From contig BCJX01000011.1 of the NCBI GenBank assembly GCA_001600415.1, positions 303,029-367,028 on the forward strand: a stretch of 64,000 nucleotides of DNA, in the 5' to 3' direction. Under the pieces are notes generated by a model, which saw only the letters and a program-made list of their open reading frames with translations, was not told where the DNA came from and did no database searches. How positions within the stretch are numbered: position 1 is the stretch's first letter; each line of letters begins with the position of its first letter. The position numbers were made by a program, and so were the translations under genes. Of the stretch, positions 12,201 to 23,400 are shown in pieces. The stretch is from Pascua guehoae. Lineage: Eukaryota; Basidiomycota; Tremellomycetes; Trichosporonales; Trichosporonaceae.

Positions 12201-12286
12201 TCCGCCCCACGGGTGGGAACGGGCCTAAAGCCAAGGACCCCGGCGGCGGTGGTCGGGGGATGGGAGGAGGCCATCCGAGGAACTAG
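9203..12286 (+). CDS. MNS1: ER/Golgi mannosyl-oligosaccharide alpha-1,2-mannosidase, GH47
   Basis: Exons: 9203-9927, 10315-11807, 12063-12286, giving 813 residues. A short cytosolic tail is followed by a signal anchor at about 36-52 (VIFTFLTCAAILFYLG), so the protein is a type II membrane protein. After a stem of about 190 residues the GH47 barrel begins at KRGFVYAWQKYKDVAWG and continues through NPFNTWGASIVDTLDTL, FETGIRYFGGL, AEVGSMSLELIRLS, GGMADSYYEYLIKAY, NRPETIESVFYMYRLTGD and NMESFMFAETFKYHYLL. The intron 2 splice creates NTEAHPF, the conserved segment whose Thr binds the catalytic calcium. The family trims Man9 N-glycans. The protein is longer than usual because of its stem and an insert before NRPET. 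The symbol is by class; ortholog identity is not proven. Confidence 0.93.
11896..12047 (+). repeat. Intronic minisatellite, about 29-bp unit
   Basis: Inside intron 2 of the mannosidase gene the word GCACTCCAACCTTTGACTCG recurs with a short CTTGCGT-like spacer. About four clear copies and one degenerate leading copy are visible; the two central copies are identical or nearly so. Confidence 0.85.
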
Positions 12287-14789
12287 AAGAGTGTAGACGA
12301 GGGAAAAAACTACAGCACGCGACAGCAAGTGCGAGGACGTTGAGATGTATCCACAGCATGCATGACATTGGGGGCGGTGTCAGGTGTGTCGGGGCCCGGG
12401 GGCGAGCGACGAGCGGGTGTTGATGGAGTCATGTCGAGCTCGGAGCGAACAACGAGCTAGCGACAATGACGGCCTCGACCAAACTTGGTCCTGCTGTGAA
12501 CATTACCATCCTGCTCTGAACGTTACCATTCGGTTCGGCTATCGCACCGGTTACAACCTGATAGCCAGCATCTCTCCGCACGCCAAAGCACAAAGCACAA
12601 CCAAAGCACAACCTTGCTCGCGCCATTGCCCGTTACATGTTACACAAGCTCTAGGCCACGCAGGAAACGCCTCCTCGATCCTAGGCTATGTCCGTGCGCT
12701 ACATGCTAACACAAGCCCATATGTCCACTTTACGCCACCCTGTCCCTACGCATCACCCATGCAGCCATACATACAGACAGCAACCATGCTGTCCCTCGGC
12801 CAAGCATGCAGGCATGCCCAGCACTGCCCAAGATCCCCCCTGCGTGCGTCACGTCGCGGTACCGTACAAGGTTTGCCCATCTCATCGTTATTCCACTAGC
12901 CTTGCTAGCCGCGGTTTTACCTCTGCGCCTCGTGCGTGTCGTCAGAGGCTTGGCAGACTGCGCGTGCGGGCCAAGCAAGGCCGCCGGCGTCTGGTTGGCC
13001 CATGCCTCCATGCCTGCCCCCATGCCCCTGTAATATCCTGTAATATCCGGGGTCCTGGGGTACGGGGTACTCCATACCCATCCACATGCACATGCACATG
13101 CACATGCCCATGCCCACCAGCCCCTAGCCCCTAGCCCCTAGCCCACCAGCCACCAGGCAGGCAGGTCGGATGCTGCGTGTGCCCGAAACTGCCCCCTCCC
13201 CCCACTTGTGTGCATGAGACACTTGGGGAGGCCGAATAGAGCAGGTGGCCGCAGCAAGTACAGTACTGTACCAAGCTAGCTGGATGCGGGGGGTGGTGAA
13301 TTGCCGCATGAGAGCCTGAGATCGACAGTGCCTGCGTGCTTTGGTGGCGATCAGTGATCAGTGGAGTGATCAATGATCATGATCTGCAGCTGCATGCATG
13401 GCGTGTGTCCTCGCACTCCGGCTGGGGAAGGCTGCAGGCTGTGAGCTACGGGGTTGCGGAGTTTTCTTTGATGAGCAGCACTGCCCGATCGATCGGACAA
13501 TCACTGGGCGTGTGCCTTTGGATCTGCCACTGTCCAAAGATGCCCCCGAGCGGCTTCGAGATACTGTACAGTACCGCCCCCGTCGTCCATTCCTTTGTGG
13601 CTATTCTTTCCATTCTGTACCCGAGCGAGCCAGCGAGCGAGCGCGTGCTCGAGTACCTAGTGGCGCAGTGCAGCGCAGATGTAGCTCTCAGCTAGCCATC
13701 ATTGGAAGGGACATTGTTGTAACGCGAGCCACATGCCGTATGCAGCTCTGGTGAGCATGAGGCTGGATGGCATGGCCGCACAGGCTCGGGTACGCGGGTA
13801 CGAGGGTACGAGGGTGTGAGAAAGCAGCCACCAAGCCATGCACGCGCGCACGCACGCCATGGACGCCATGTGCGCCATAGGCGTCATGGACAGCCGCTGA
13901 CGCCAAACAATACTGGTTCAGTGCCTGCGCAGGCTCATGCTCTTGCCCTCATGCTCATGCGCTCGCGCTCATGCTCATCCTGCATCCTGGGCCAATCGTC
14001 CAATCGTGCCATCGTGCCTTGTCTCTCTGCCGCGGGATAATAGTGGGCCCACTAACTGCACCCCGGTGATCCTGTGAGAAGAGAACAAGTAGCGCGAGCA
14101 GGCTGCGGACATGCGGGCGGCTGGCTCGATGCCTCCGCCTCCACTTTTTTTTCCCCGACCACAGGATCGGAAAGTCTGCCAAAGCAATAAAGGACCCGAG
14201 GATTCGAGGATTGCGGATGGAGAGCTAAGACGGCGCAGCTCTAACTGTGCATGCTGTAATTCCTACTGGACTGACTGCATGCCATGGCTTGCATTTGGCT
14301 TGCATGGGTCGTTTGCCCTGCCGCCAACCCTGCACAGACCTGGGGGAAAGGTGTCTGTCTCCCTCTCGGCTCGCTTGCCAGTGCCGCACGGCGGCGGGTG
14401 CCACCGGGGGCCACCTCCCTGCCACCTTCCCTTTCCTTGTCGCACCTTTCGTCTCTTATTCTTGTTCTCGTTCTTGTTCTTGTTCTTGTTCTTGTTCTCG
14501 TTCTCGTTCTCACTTTGCATATCTAGACAGACACACGTCTAAAAGGACACGACGGCGACATTGCATCCATCATCGACACAGACAAACAGACGCCCTCATT
14601 CACACATCCTTTACTGGCACACACTGCCTCCAGCTAGACGTCTATCCCACACCGCCCCATCCCTCCCCCCTCCCCACCCCCCACCCCCCTTTCCCTCGCC
14701 GCCCGTCGACTCTCCGCCGTCGACTCTCTCTCCCCTCCCCGCTCTCCACTGCATCACGCCCCCTTGCCCATCCACGCCGACGCCGCACC
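12287..14789. other. Intergenic, 2.5 kb, microsatellites only
   Basis: No spliced gene was found; canonical donors are almost absent on either strand. It holds CACATG and CCCCTAG microrepeats around 13080-13145 and several CATG-rich stretches. A CT-rich leader precedes the next gene from about 14640. Confidence 0.45.
14459..14512 (+). repeat. TTCTTG/TTCTCG hexamer microsatellite
   Basis: Roughly eight tandem hexamers alternating TTCTTG and TTCTCG lie about 280 bp upstream of the mucin gene start, in its probable promoter or leader. Confidence 0.8.
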
Positions 14790-17279
14790 ATGCGTCTCAC
14801 GCTCGGCCTCCTCGCCCTCGCCCTCGCCACGGCCGAGGCTGCCGTGGTCCCGCCACGACTGGTCGACATTGTCCGGCGCCAAAATGGTGAGCCTGACGAC
14901 AAGTCTGTTCGGTAGCGGGACACTAACGCCCACCAGAGAGCGACCCGTACGTTTGAGTGGCGTGCTAGGTTGGACCCCACATGCTCACGACGCCTTTGTT
15001 ACCACGCTCCGCCCCCCGCCCCCCGCCCCGGCCGCCCCGCTTCCGCCCTCGGTGCCATGTGCCATTCCGTTCTCTCGCTCCCCCCCCCCCCCAACGCCTG
15101 CCCATTCCGCATGCCGCACCCACCACATGTCGCACCTGCCTGCGCACCTCCACCCTCGCACCCTTGCTTTTGCTCATGTGTCGCGCCGCCGCGGTCTTTG
15201 CCGAAACATGCTCATGCTTCACACCACACTGTCAACTGATCTCACTTGTGTCCATGCGTTTCTCATCCATGCGTCTTGACCCGCCTTTGCCTGGTCTTGT
15301 CTCCCGCACCTCGCACTGGACGTATTCGGGGCCGACGACTGCGCATTGATTCTGGCAACCCGCGCCATTGGTGAGTTTTACCGAGTTGCTCTTGTGGCTT
15401 TGCACATGGCTTCAACTCTAAAACCCTTAGCAATCCATTAACGACGTCATCAGCACCACTCCGATTGTCACATCCGCCCCGTCTGCCATCTCCGACTCGG
15501 CCGCCGTCGACCCCACCTCCTCCCTGACCGACGCATCGTCCTCGGACGCCGCTGCTCCATCGTCCGCTTCATCGGTGCTTCCGACCTCGATTGTGGATCC
15601 TACAACTCCCTCGACTGTGGATCCTACCACCCCAACTACTGTGGATCCTACAACCCCAACCCCTACTGACCCTGTGACTTTGCCAAGCACTCCTGCCCCG
15701 TCCACTCCCCCTGTATCCCCAACCACCCCGGTTCCTTCCACGACGCCAACTGATGTACCTTCTTCAAGCTCTGTTCCCCCGACGATTTCCACCGTGGCCC
15801 CTTCGCCTTCCTCCCCTGTTATAATCCCTTCGGAACCGTCCACTGCCCCCCCACCTGAAACATCAACATCGGATATCATCGCTTCCCCATCCACACCACC
15901 TGCATCTCCACCCGTCACCAGTCCCGAGCCCCCAATCAGCACCGTAGAGCCCGTCACAGTGACTCCTACTACCACTATTGATGTGCCGAGCAACACACCA
16001 GAGGAGCCTGTCCCATCGACTGTGATCCCTACCACCACGATCGATGTGCCTACTCCATCTGACGTCGCGACGACTCCGCCGGTGGAACCCACGACCGTCA
16101 GTCCACCCACGACCCCGACACCCCCGGAATCGAGCCCTGAGACGGTGTCATCCATCGCGCCGACAATTGTCCCTCCCACCAGCTCTGATGAACCGCCCAC
16201 AACCGTTGTCCCACCGACGTCCGTCGTTCCACCCACGACCGTCGACCCACCTTCGACCGTCGACCCACCTACGTCCGTCGTCCCACCCACCGTCGTCCCT
16301 CCCACTTCCGTCGTCCCACCAACCACCGTTGTGCCGCCCACAACCCCGCCGGTCATCACCACGCCAGTTCCCCCAACCAGTGGCCCCGGAACCACTGTTG
16401 TCCCTCCCATCTCGTCTCCACCCGGCACGACCGTTGTCCCTCCCATCTCGTCTGGACCGGGCACAACCGTCGTCCCTCCCACAACAACTGGTCCCATTGT
16501 CACTCCGCCTGGCACAGTTGCACCCACTACCACTGTCAACCCCCCCGTCACATCTGGCATCCCGTCAGTGATCATCATCCCTCCGCAGAGCAACACCGAC
16601 CCGTCTACCCCGAACCCGCCCACGACAACAGCCAATCCTAACCCCTCTCCCACACAGCCAGCTCCACAGCCAACTGCTCCTACTGTGCAGCAAACGTCTG
16701 CACCTCAGCAGAACACGGAAGAGCTCATCACGACGGGTCCCACAGCTCCGGTCGGCGACCCCACACCCACGCTCATTCTGCCCCCCGGGCTGACTTCGGT
16801 GACCAAGGTTATTAGCCACACTCTCACAACTACGGGCGCCGATGGAGCAGTGTCTACGTTTGTCGAGCCGAGCACCGTGGTGGTCACCCTGACGGCGGTT
16901 GGGACCAGGGCCAACGGTGGTACTGGTGAGTCGCTCTGTGGGGTCCACCCAGGTCCGTTTACTCACATTGAACAGTCGTTGTGACCCTCACTGCATCGGA
17001 CCCAAGCGCGACGACTGGCCCCGACCTGGGTCTTGTGATGGTTACAATGACAGAAACATCGACGTCTCCTGATGGCCAAGTCGGCGTACACGTGAGTGCA
17101 TGTTTGATAACAGCGCCCATTCGCGGCTAACGTTGCAGACTGTCACGCAAGCCGTCCACCTGACTGTCGCCGCCCAGGGCCTGCAGAGCGGCGCATGGAA
17201 GCCGACCGGAGCCTTTTACGCCTGGACGGCCGTTGCAGCCTGCTGCATCGCTTCGGGTATCGCCATCATCGGGTTCTGA
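14790..17279 (+). CDS. Mucin-like Ser/Thr/Pro-rich secreted surface protein
   Basis: Favoured exons: 14790-14886, 14937-14950, 15431-16925, 16976-17091, 17139-17279, giving about 620 residues. The N-terminus MRLTLGLLALALATAEA is a clear signal peptide. The body is several hundred residues of TVDPTTP, VVPPTTV and similar Thr/Ser/Pro units, expected to be heavily O-mannosylated and extended. The last exon ends in a hydrophobic segment (FYAWTAVAACCIASGIAIIGF) right at the stop, which would serve as a membrane anchor or GPI-attachment signal. The last two introns are canonical. The weak point is intron 2: the optimal donor at 14947 leaves the wrong phase, so I chose the weaker one at 14951, giving a 480-nt intron. 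A wall or surface role is inferred. Confidence 0.75.
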
Positions 17280-17683
17280 TAGACTGGGCGTCTCCATCTT
17301 TCGGGAGAGCTCGGGGCATGACCTGCGGGGCCTCTATAAAAGCGCAATGGGGCCCCTGGGGAACAATGCCTGTGAACCAGCACCCCAAAACTCATAACAA
17401 ACAATAGTCATCACATACAGACAGTAGCATATCGCACCGCAGCGTATCACAGGGTCAGTGACGGAACACGATGCATCGCTTGACCCTCCATCGCAGCGTC
17501 CACCTCCACCCGTCTCATCACAGCGTGCGCTGCCACCAGACTCATCACACCAACACAAACCCACTGTATCACTCACCGACTGCTGACGCGCATTGTCCAC
17601 CTTTTCTTTTCTTCTCCCTTTGCCACCCGTCATACGTCCCACCCGTCATACTTTCCACCTCTTGCTGTTGGATCACCACCGCC
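17280..17683. promoter_or_regulatory. Promoter region with TATA-like box at 17334-17343
   Basis: CTATAAAAGC at about 17334 lies some 345 bp upstream of the start of the small gene at 17684, with CA-rich and then CT-rich sequence between. It is the best TATA match between the two genes. Assignment to the downstream gene is inference. Confidence 0.35.
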
Positions 17684-18030
17684 ATGGCCTCCCATAAGCC
17701 ATACAGCAGCATATCCAGCACATCCAGCAGCCCAACCACAACCACACCAACCTCAGACTTTCACTCTCCCACGCGGGCCCGCTTCTCGACTGAATCGACG
17801 CGCGCTCTCCGGCCGGCCCCCCACACCTGCCAGGGCCAGGCGTTTACTCGCGCCAACGCCGGATGTAAGTGGATTCTATCTCAGAGCAAGCCGAGCAGCC
17901 CACACCGCCTGGGCTGGTCTGTAACGACTGCTGACGGCCAGTGGCATGCCACGGCATGAAACGGGTGGATCCGAAACGCAGGGTACCCGTCGTCGTCTGC
18001 CGGTACTGCTTCTGCGTCATGTTCTTCTGA
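17684..18030 (+). CDS. Small 89-residue protein with Cys-rich C-terminal tail; unknown
   Basis: Exons: 17684-17864 and 17942-18030. The ATG sits in a good context (CACCGCCATGG). The 77-nt intron has a GTAAGT donor, a CTGACG branch-like site and a CAG acceptor, and splicing joins codon 60 cleanly to a second exon ending at a TGA. The first 45 residues are Ser/Thr-rich; the rest is compact, with HTCQGQAF, ACHGMKRVDPK and a hydrophobic Cys-rich end, CRYCFCVMFF. The terminal Cys/aromatic cluster could be a palmitoylated membrane tail or a metal site (inference). There is no signal peptide. It lies 400 bp downstream of the mucin gene in the same orientation. I do not recognise the family; the frame-perfect splice is the main evidence. 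Confidence 0.6.
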
Positions 18031-19122
18031 GCCAAGGCAGGAAGGGAGGTGTCAGGTGACCCCCCCGGGATGAAGTAGGGCGTAGGCACGCGGTGTTAGT
18101 GGACGGTGTCGGGCGGTGTTGGGCGGTGGCAACTGCGGTGTTCCAAGGCGGCGTTCGCGGCTGTAATAGCTTGGTTCAGGTCATCAAATCGTTTGTATTT
18201 CCTTTGTATTCCCACCTCCACACTGTTGAACGATGATATTCTGTTGTTGCATTGTTGAGTTCAGGCGTAATACCCCGCCTCCCATTGCTCGACGATTGCC
18301 GATACTCCGATGCCATGCCCCGCACTCGGCAATACCCAGACGTCCCAATGACGTCACGAAATGGCCGACATGACCACACCACCGTGACCCCAAGAGATCA
18401 ATAGCTCAACAGTACCAGTAGCCAAGAAACGCATGGCAAGAACCATGACGCGTCAGTGATGATGTACGCAGCGCGCACCTCGTGCACCTCGTGCACGACC
18501 GGCACTACCGACCGCACCAAGCACCAAGCACAACGCACCACGCGCACCACGCACCACGCGCACCACGCACCAAGCACCACGCACCGCACCAGCGCTGGTT
18601 GGGGCACGCTTCCCACCCTGCTCGGGCATCGGCGCCCTGGTCCAGCCGTCCAGCTCAGACACCCCACGACAAGAGGCAGCACATGGCCACCGGCGCTGGC
18701 CAGCTGGCCTGGCCATCCCAGCGGCACTTCTGGCCGCGGGTGTGTGCCTCCCACTCCTCCTTCCCATGCCGCCGCACCCACACTGACACCAACTCACACA
18801 CTACAGTCGCAGTCACAGTCACAGTCGCAGGCATGCCGCAGCACCCCAACTGTTCCGACGAGACGTCATGGACGTGTGTCTGTGGAGCGGTGGGAACCGG
18901 GTTGCACCTGGCCAATCGGGGGGTACATATGACATCTCCCCCGCTTGTATCAACACCGCCACCACCAACACCCACCACCACCAGGAGTACCACCACAGTA
19001 CCACCACCTGTACTCGAGCTGCCCGCGACTGAACCCCCTTCCCACTACTTGACCACAACTCCCACTGTACAAAGCCCCCCCCCCCCCCCCATAACCCAGA
19101 AACCTCGACACAGCGATAAACA
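18031..19122. other. Intergenic; catalase promoter with CGCACCACG repeats
   Basis: At about 18514-18596 short CACCAAG and CGCACCACG words repeat in tandem. A poly-C run at about 19077-19090 lies just upstream of the catalase start. No gene was found. Confidence 0.5.
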
Positions 19123-22100
19123 ATGGCGCAGATCCAAAGCTACGCAAAGGACCGCGACACCGACTCGAAGAATGTCGTCTACACGGCCGCCAACGGCGCG
19201 CCGTTCCCGCACCCCTATGGCGCGCAGCGTGCGGGCGCCAATGGCCCGCTTCTTCTGCAGGACTATCACTTGATCGGTGCGTTTGGCCGTGTTGGGCCTT
19301 TGTGGGCCTTGGTCGGGCTGTCTGGGGTCGTTGAGAATTGGGCTTGTCGCGCTGTAGCTGCGAGCGCTGCTCGTGACTACGGGTGGCACGCACTGGCTTG
19401 ACGGTTGCAAACGCATGACCGGCCGGTGCTCGCCGCCTATCTCGGCAGTGCTCCCTCGGGGCACTCCCCGCCTCGGTACACTTCCCTCACCCCGGTACTG
19501 GCGCTGCCTGTCCCGCGGCAGTGTCCTCACCGCGGGCACGCACGCTGTACTGGCCTGAAGAGCTGCAGTGTATGGCCCGCCGGTGCTCGTGGCCTATCCT
19601 CGGCAGTGTCCTCACCGCGGGGCACTCCCAGCCTCGGTCCACTTTCCCCACCCTGCCACTTGTCCATCAAGCCACACTTGTCCCCAATGCGCCGCCCTTG
19701 TCCCCCCCCCCCCGCCCTCNNNNNNNNNNNNNNNNNNNNNNNNNNNNNNNNNNNNNNNNNNNNNNNNNNNNNNNNNNNNNNNNNNNNNNNNNNNNNNNNN
19801 NNNNNNNNNNNNNNNNNNNNNNCCCCCGCCTCGCACCACATCGTACGCGATACTGACCCCCCGCAGACCTCCTGTCCCACTTTGACCGCGAGCGCGTCCC
19901 CGAGCGCGTCGTGCACGCAAAGGGCTCGGGCGCGCACGGCGAGTGGGAATGCACCGACGGCCTCGAGGACCTGTGCCTCGCGAGCATGTTTAAAAAGGGT
20001 GCAAAGTGCTCGCTGACAATGCGGTTTTCGACCGTCGGCGGCGAGTCGGGGTCGAGTGACAATGCGCGGTGAGTGTGCGCCGGGGTGTTCGGGGTGTGTT
20101 TCGCCACGCACTGTGGGGGTGTCGCGCAGGGTGAAGGGGTGACGTCCTGTTTTCTACCGAGAGCGTCATCCCCGTACTGCTGGGAGCAATTGGCACGGCG
20201 GGGTCGAACATGAAGGGGGCTCGGAGGCAGGGAACGTGCACGAGGCTGGCGTTGTTGGAAGAGTTCCGAGTCGACGTCCGTGGGGCTGTCGACTGCTGAG
20301 AGTCGGATGGGGCGCCGAAAGGGTGGTCTGGGTCGGTTCCAAACGTGCTCGGTCTGGGTCGGTTTCCAAACGAGCACGCGCAAGGAGAGTGTGGCAGTAC
20401 GTGTTGCACAGGTGTGTCTGGAAAGTCTCCAGACTGCCACTTTGAGCTCCCTGCAGCCGCGCATGGACACTCTCTAGCCTGATGTAATGGCACGGCAAGC
20501 GGCCACACTGATGTTTCCTGCTCGTTGTATCCTACATGTCCTGCGCCGTGCGCGTACCCGAGCTTAATGTGGTAGTCTCATGACTTTCGGACACACCTGC
20601 AGCTGTAGCGACGTGTGGCAGGAGGACATCGAAGAGAGCTCGCGGGGGTAAGAGTTCTCAAGCGCATGCGCTGTTGAACCGAAGCTGCTCGCCATCACGT
20701 CTGTTAGCTGAGCCGGTATCCATGGCATAAGAAGCATTGCCCCTTCTCTCCACACCCTGCCTTTCCATCCGCTAACACCCAGCGACCCCCGTGGCTTTGC
20801 CATCAAGTTCCGCACTGACGACGGCAACTTTGACCTGGTCGCCAACAAGTAAGTTGTCGCCCGAAATGCCACCTCTACCCCTGCTGACAACCACAAGCAC
20901 GCCAATCTTCTTCCTGCGGTAAGTCGGACACACACCAGATGGGAGTAGTATGCGACAACGGTACTGACCATGCGATAGTGACCCCGCCAAGTTCCCCTTC
21001 TTCATCCACACGCAGAAGCGTGACCGTGAGTTGCGGCTCCTGGTCGACGGGATATGGGCCTCGCTGACCTGGCGTAGCGGCTACCCACCTTGGCGGCGGC
21101 GACGATTCGACCAACTTCTGGGACTACCTCAGCAACAACGTACGCAACTCACAGCTCGAAGCCATTAGGTGGTTGTGCTGACGAGCAGCCCGAGTCGATC
21201 CACCAGATCATCTACCTCTTTGGCGACCGCGGCATCCCGCTCGGCTTCCGCCACATGAACGGATACTCTGGACACACGCTCAAGCTCATCAACGACAAGG
21301 GCGAGTGGGTCTATGTCCAGTTCCACATGATCTCGAACCAGGGCGAGAAGAACCAGACCGACCCCGAGGAGACGCTCCACCGCTCGCCCGACTATGGCCA
21401 GAAGGATCTCTACTACGCCATCGAAAAGGGAGAGTGAGTATACGCTCAGCAGTCTCCAGTTGTGCGCACACTCACACTCAAGGTTCCCGTCCTGGACCAT
21501 GTCGGTGCAGACCATGACTGCCAAGCAGGCCGAGGATGCGTGGAAGAACAAGGGCATCAACGTGTTTGACCTCACCCACATCTGGCCCCACAAGGACTAC
21601 CCTCTCCGCAAGGTCGGCAAGCTTACCCTCAACCAGAATGCCAAGGTGAGTGAGATCCAGCCCTGTCCTAGATCAACAGCACAGTCCAAAGGCTTACCCA
21701 TGTGCAGAACTACTTTGCCGAGATTGAGCAGTCGGCGTTTTCGCCGTCGCACCTGGTTCCCGGTATCGAGCCGTCGGCCGACCCTGTGCTGCAGTCGCGT
21801 CTCTTCTCGTACCCGGACACGCACCGCCACCGTGTCGGCACAAACTACCAGCAGCTGCCGGTCAACCAGCCGCACCCGTCGTACCAGATGGGCAACTTCC
21901 AGCGCGACGGCGCAATGACGTTTTACAACCAGGGCGGCCGTCCCAACTACCTGTCGTCAATCGACCCCATGCAGTTCCGCGACCGCGACGTCAACCTCAA
22001 CACGGTCCACGGCCAGTTTATCTCGGGCGCCGTGTCGTTCCTCTCGACCATCCGTCCCGAGGACTTTAACGCGCCCCGCGCCCTCTGGGAAAAGGTCTTT

Positions 22101-22683
22101 ACCGACGAGCAGCGTGCGCGCTACATTAAGAATGTCTCGGAGCACATGTCCACCGTCCGCGACAAGGAGATTGTCGCACGCCAGATCTCCATCTTCCGCG
22201 CCGTCAACAAGGACCTCGCCGCCGGCATCGAAAAGGCCACGGGCGTAAAGGGCGGACCGGACATTTCCGAGATTACCTTTAACGGATCCAACAACGGCTT
22301 CCCGAAGAAGCCGATTGCGGCTAATGGCTTCAAGGTGAGTTGGGTCAAGTGGTGTGGAATGAGTGGGGTATGAGTGGGGCTTTGAGTGATGTGGAATAGC
22401 TTTGAGTGGTGTGGAATGAGGGGGAACGGATCACAAAGTGGTGCAAGTGCAAACAAGAGTCTTGGGACGCGCGATGGCCGAGAGTCCTCTTCAAAGCCCT
22501 TGTTCACAAACCCAACAGCGAAAGGGAGGACTTCTCGAAGGGCCAATCGACAAGAGCCGAAAGGTCGCCGCCGCAGTTGCAGACGAAATGGCGACATTGG
22601 CCGATGTCCCATTACTAACGGCCCAGCACCCGGAGGAGGTCGTGTTCAATAACGGCGCGCCTCTCGCGTCGCTCCCGAACTAG
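19123..22683 (+). CDS. Monofunctional haem catalase
   Basis: Exons: 19123-19276, 19867-20068, 20783-20848, 20898-20918, 20979-21025, 21078-21139, 21189-21433, 21483-21645, 21708-22334, 22519-22683, giving 583 residues with all phases consistent. It disproportionates hydrogen peroxide. Visible motifs are the catalytic His in [12 protein letters not shown] (His68), [20 protein letters not shown], the distal Asn in FDLVANNTPIFFLRDP (Asn140 or 141), [16 protein letters not shown], and the haem-ligand Tyr in [18 protein letters not shown] (Tyr355). Exon 4 is a 21-nt microexon. Introns 1 and 2 are long (590 and 714 nt) and intron 1 contains an assembly gap. The C-terminus, ASLPN, is not an evident peroxisomal PTS1, so location is uncertain. 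Confidence 0.95.
19720..19822. other. Assembly gap (103 N) in catalase intron 1
   Basis: The run of N is preceded by a poly-C tract and followed by CCCCC, pointing to a C-rich sequencing stop. The coding sequence is not affected. Confidence 0.98.
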
Positions 22684-22820
22684 GGCTCTGCCACAATGGC
22701 CAAGCCTCTGTAACGAGTGCGACATGTGCTGCTGGCGGCGAGTTATGAAAGGCGTCCAGACGCCAAGCGCGGAGTGTGTATCCAAGTCTGAAGAAGTGAA
22801 GGTATCGGTAGCTGTGTTTC

Positions 22821-23400
22821 TGATAGGAGTCGATGCAATCGTCATGAGCGTTCACGTGCGGGCTCGGGAACACTCCGTGGAACAACGGACGCAATGTGTT
22901 GATAGGAGCTGCGTCAAGGCGATTGCGATGGGCGTTCATGAGGACCGGACCTGGGAACACTCCTTTGTACAGCGGACGCACTACGCTGAAAAGAAGAGTA
23001 GGTGCAACCGTCATGAGCGTTCACGTGCATGTCATGTGACGACGCGGTCAATGCAGTCGTCATGGATCCTCATGTGCACTGGACCGGCGAACATTCCTTG
23101 GAACAATGGACGCACTGCACTGGGAAGAGTCAACACAATCGTCATGAGCTCTCACATGCGCCGCCGGCGACTGGGGGAGCACTCGTTGGAATAGCAGACG
23201 GACTGTGCTGATAGGAGCCAAGGCAACCACCATGGACCTTTACGAGCACGGGACCAAGGAACACTCCATGGAACAGGGAAAGGGGACGCACTTTGCTGAT
23301 TGGAGTCGATGCAATCCTCACGAGCGTTCATGTGCACGGAACCCACCCGACACTTGTTTGAACAACGGACGCACTTTGCCGATACAAGTCGATGCTGCTG
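22821..23400 (+). repeat. Degenerate tandem array, units of about 80 bp
   Basis: Starting 140 bp after the catalase stop, a block built from recognisable words repeats about seven times with heavy drift: GGAGTCGATGCAATCGTCAT, GAGCGTTCACGTGCA, GGAACACTCCNTGGAACA and GGACGCACTTTGCTGAT. Successive GATAGGAG-like starts lie about 79-86 bp apart. CACGTG cores occur in some units. The open frames across it are by-products of the repeat. Confidence 0.85.

Noticed and set aside
15427..16653. 408-codon Gly/Val-rich minus-strand frame
   Set aside because: It is the complement of the Thr/Pro repeats of the mucin gene, which has a signal peptide and spliced C-terminal anchor.
20069..20782. Possible nested gene in the 714-nt catalase intron 2
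   Set aside because: Open frames there are short (under 180 codons), run in several directions and show no recognisable motif.
22724..23194. 156-codon + frame with repeated peptide motifs
   Set aside because: The repetition comes from the degenerate DNA array; frames drift between units and no start or splice context is present.
22821..23400. CRISPR-like repeats
   Set aside because: The units are about 80 bp, heavily degenerate and contiguous without unique spacers, and this is eukaryotic DNA.
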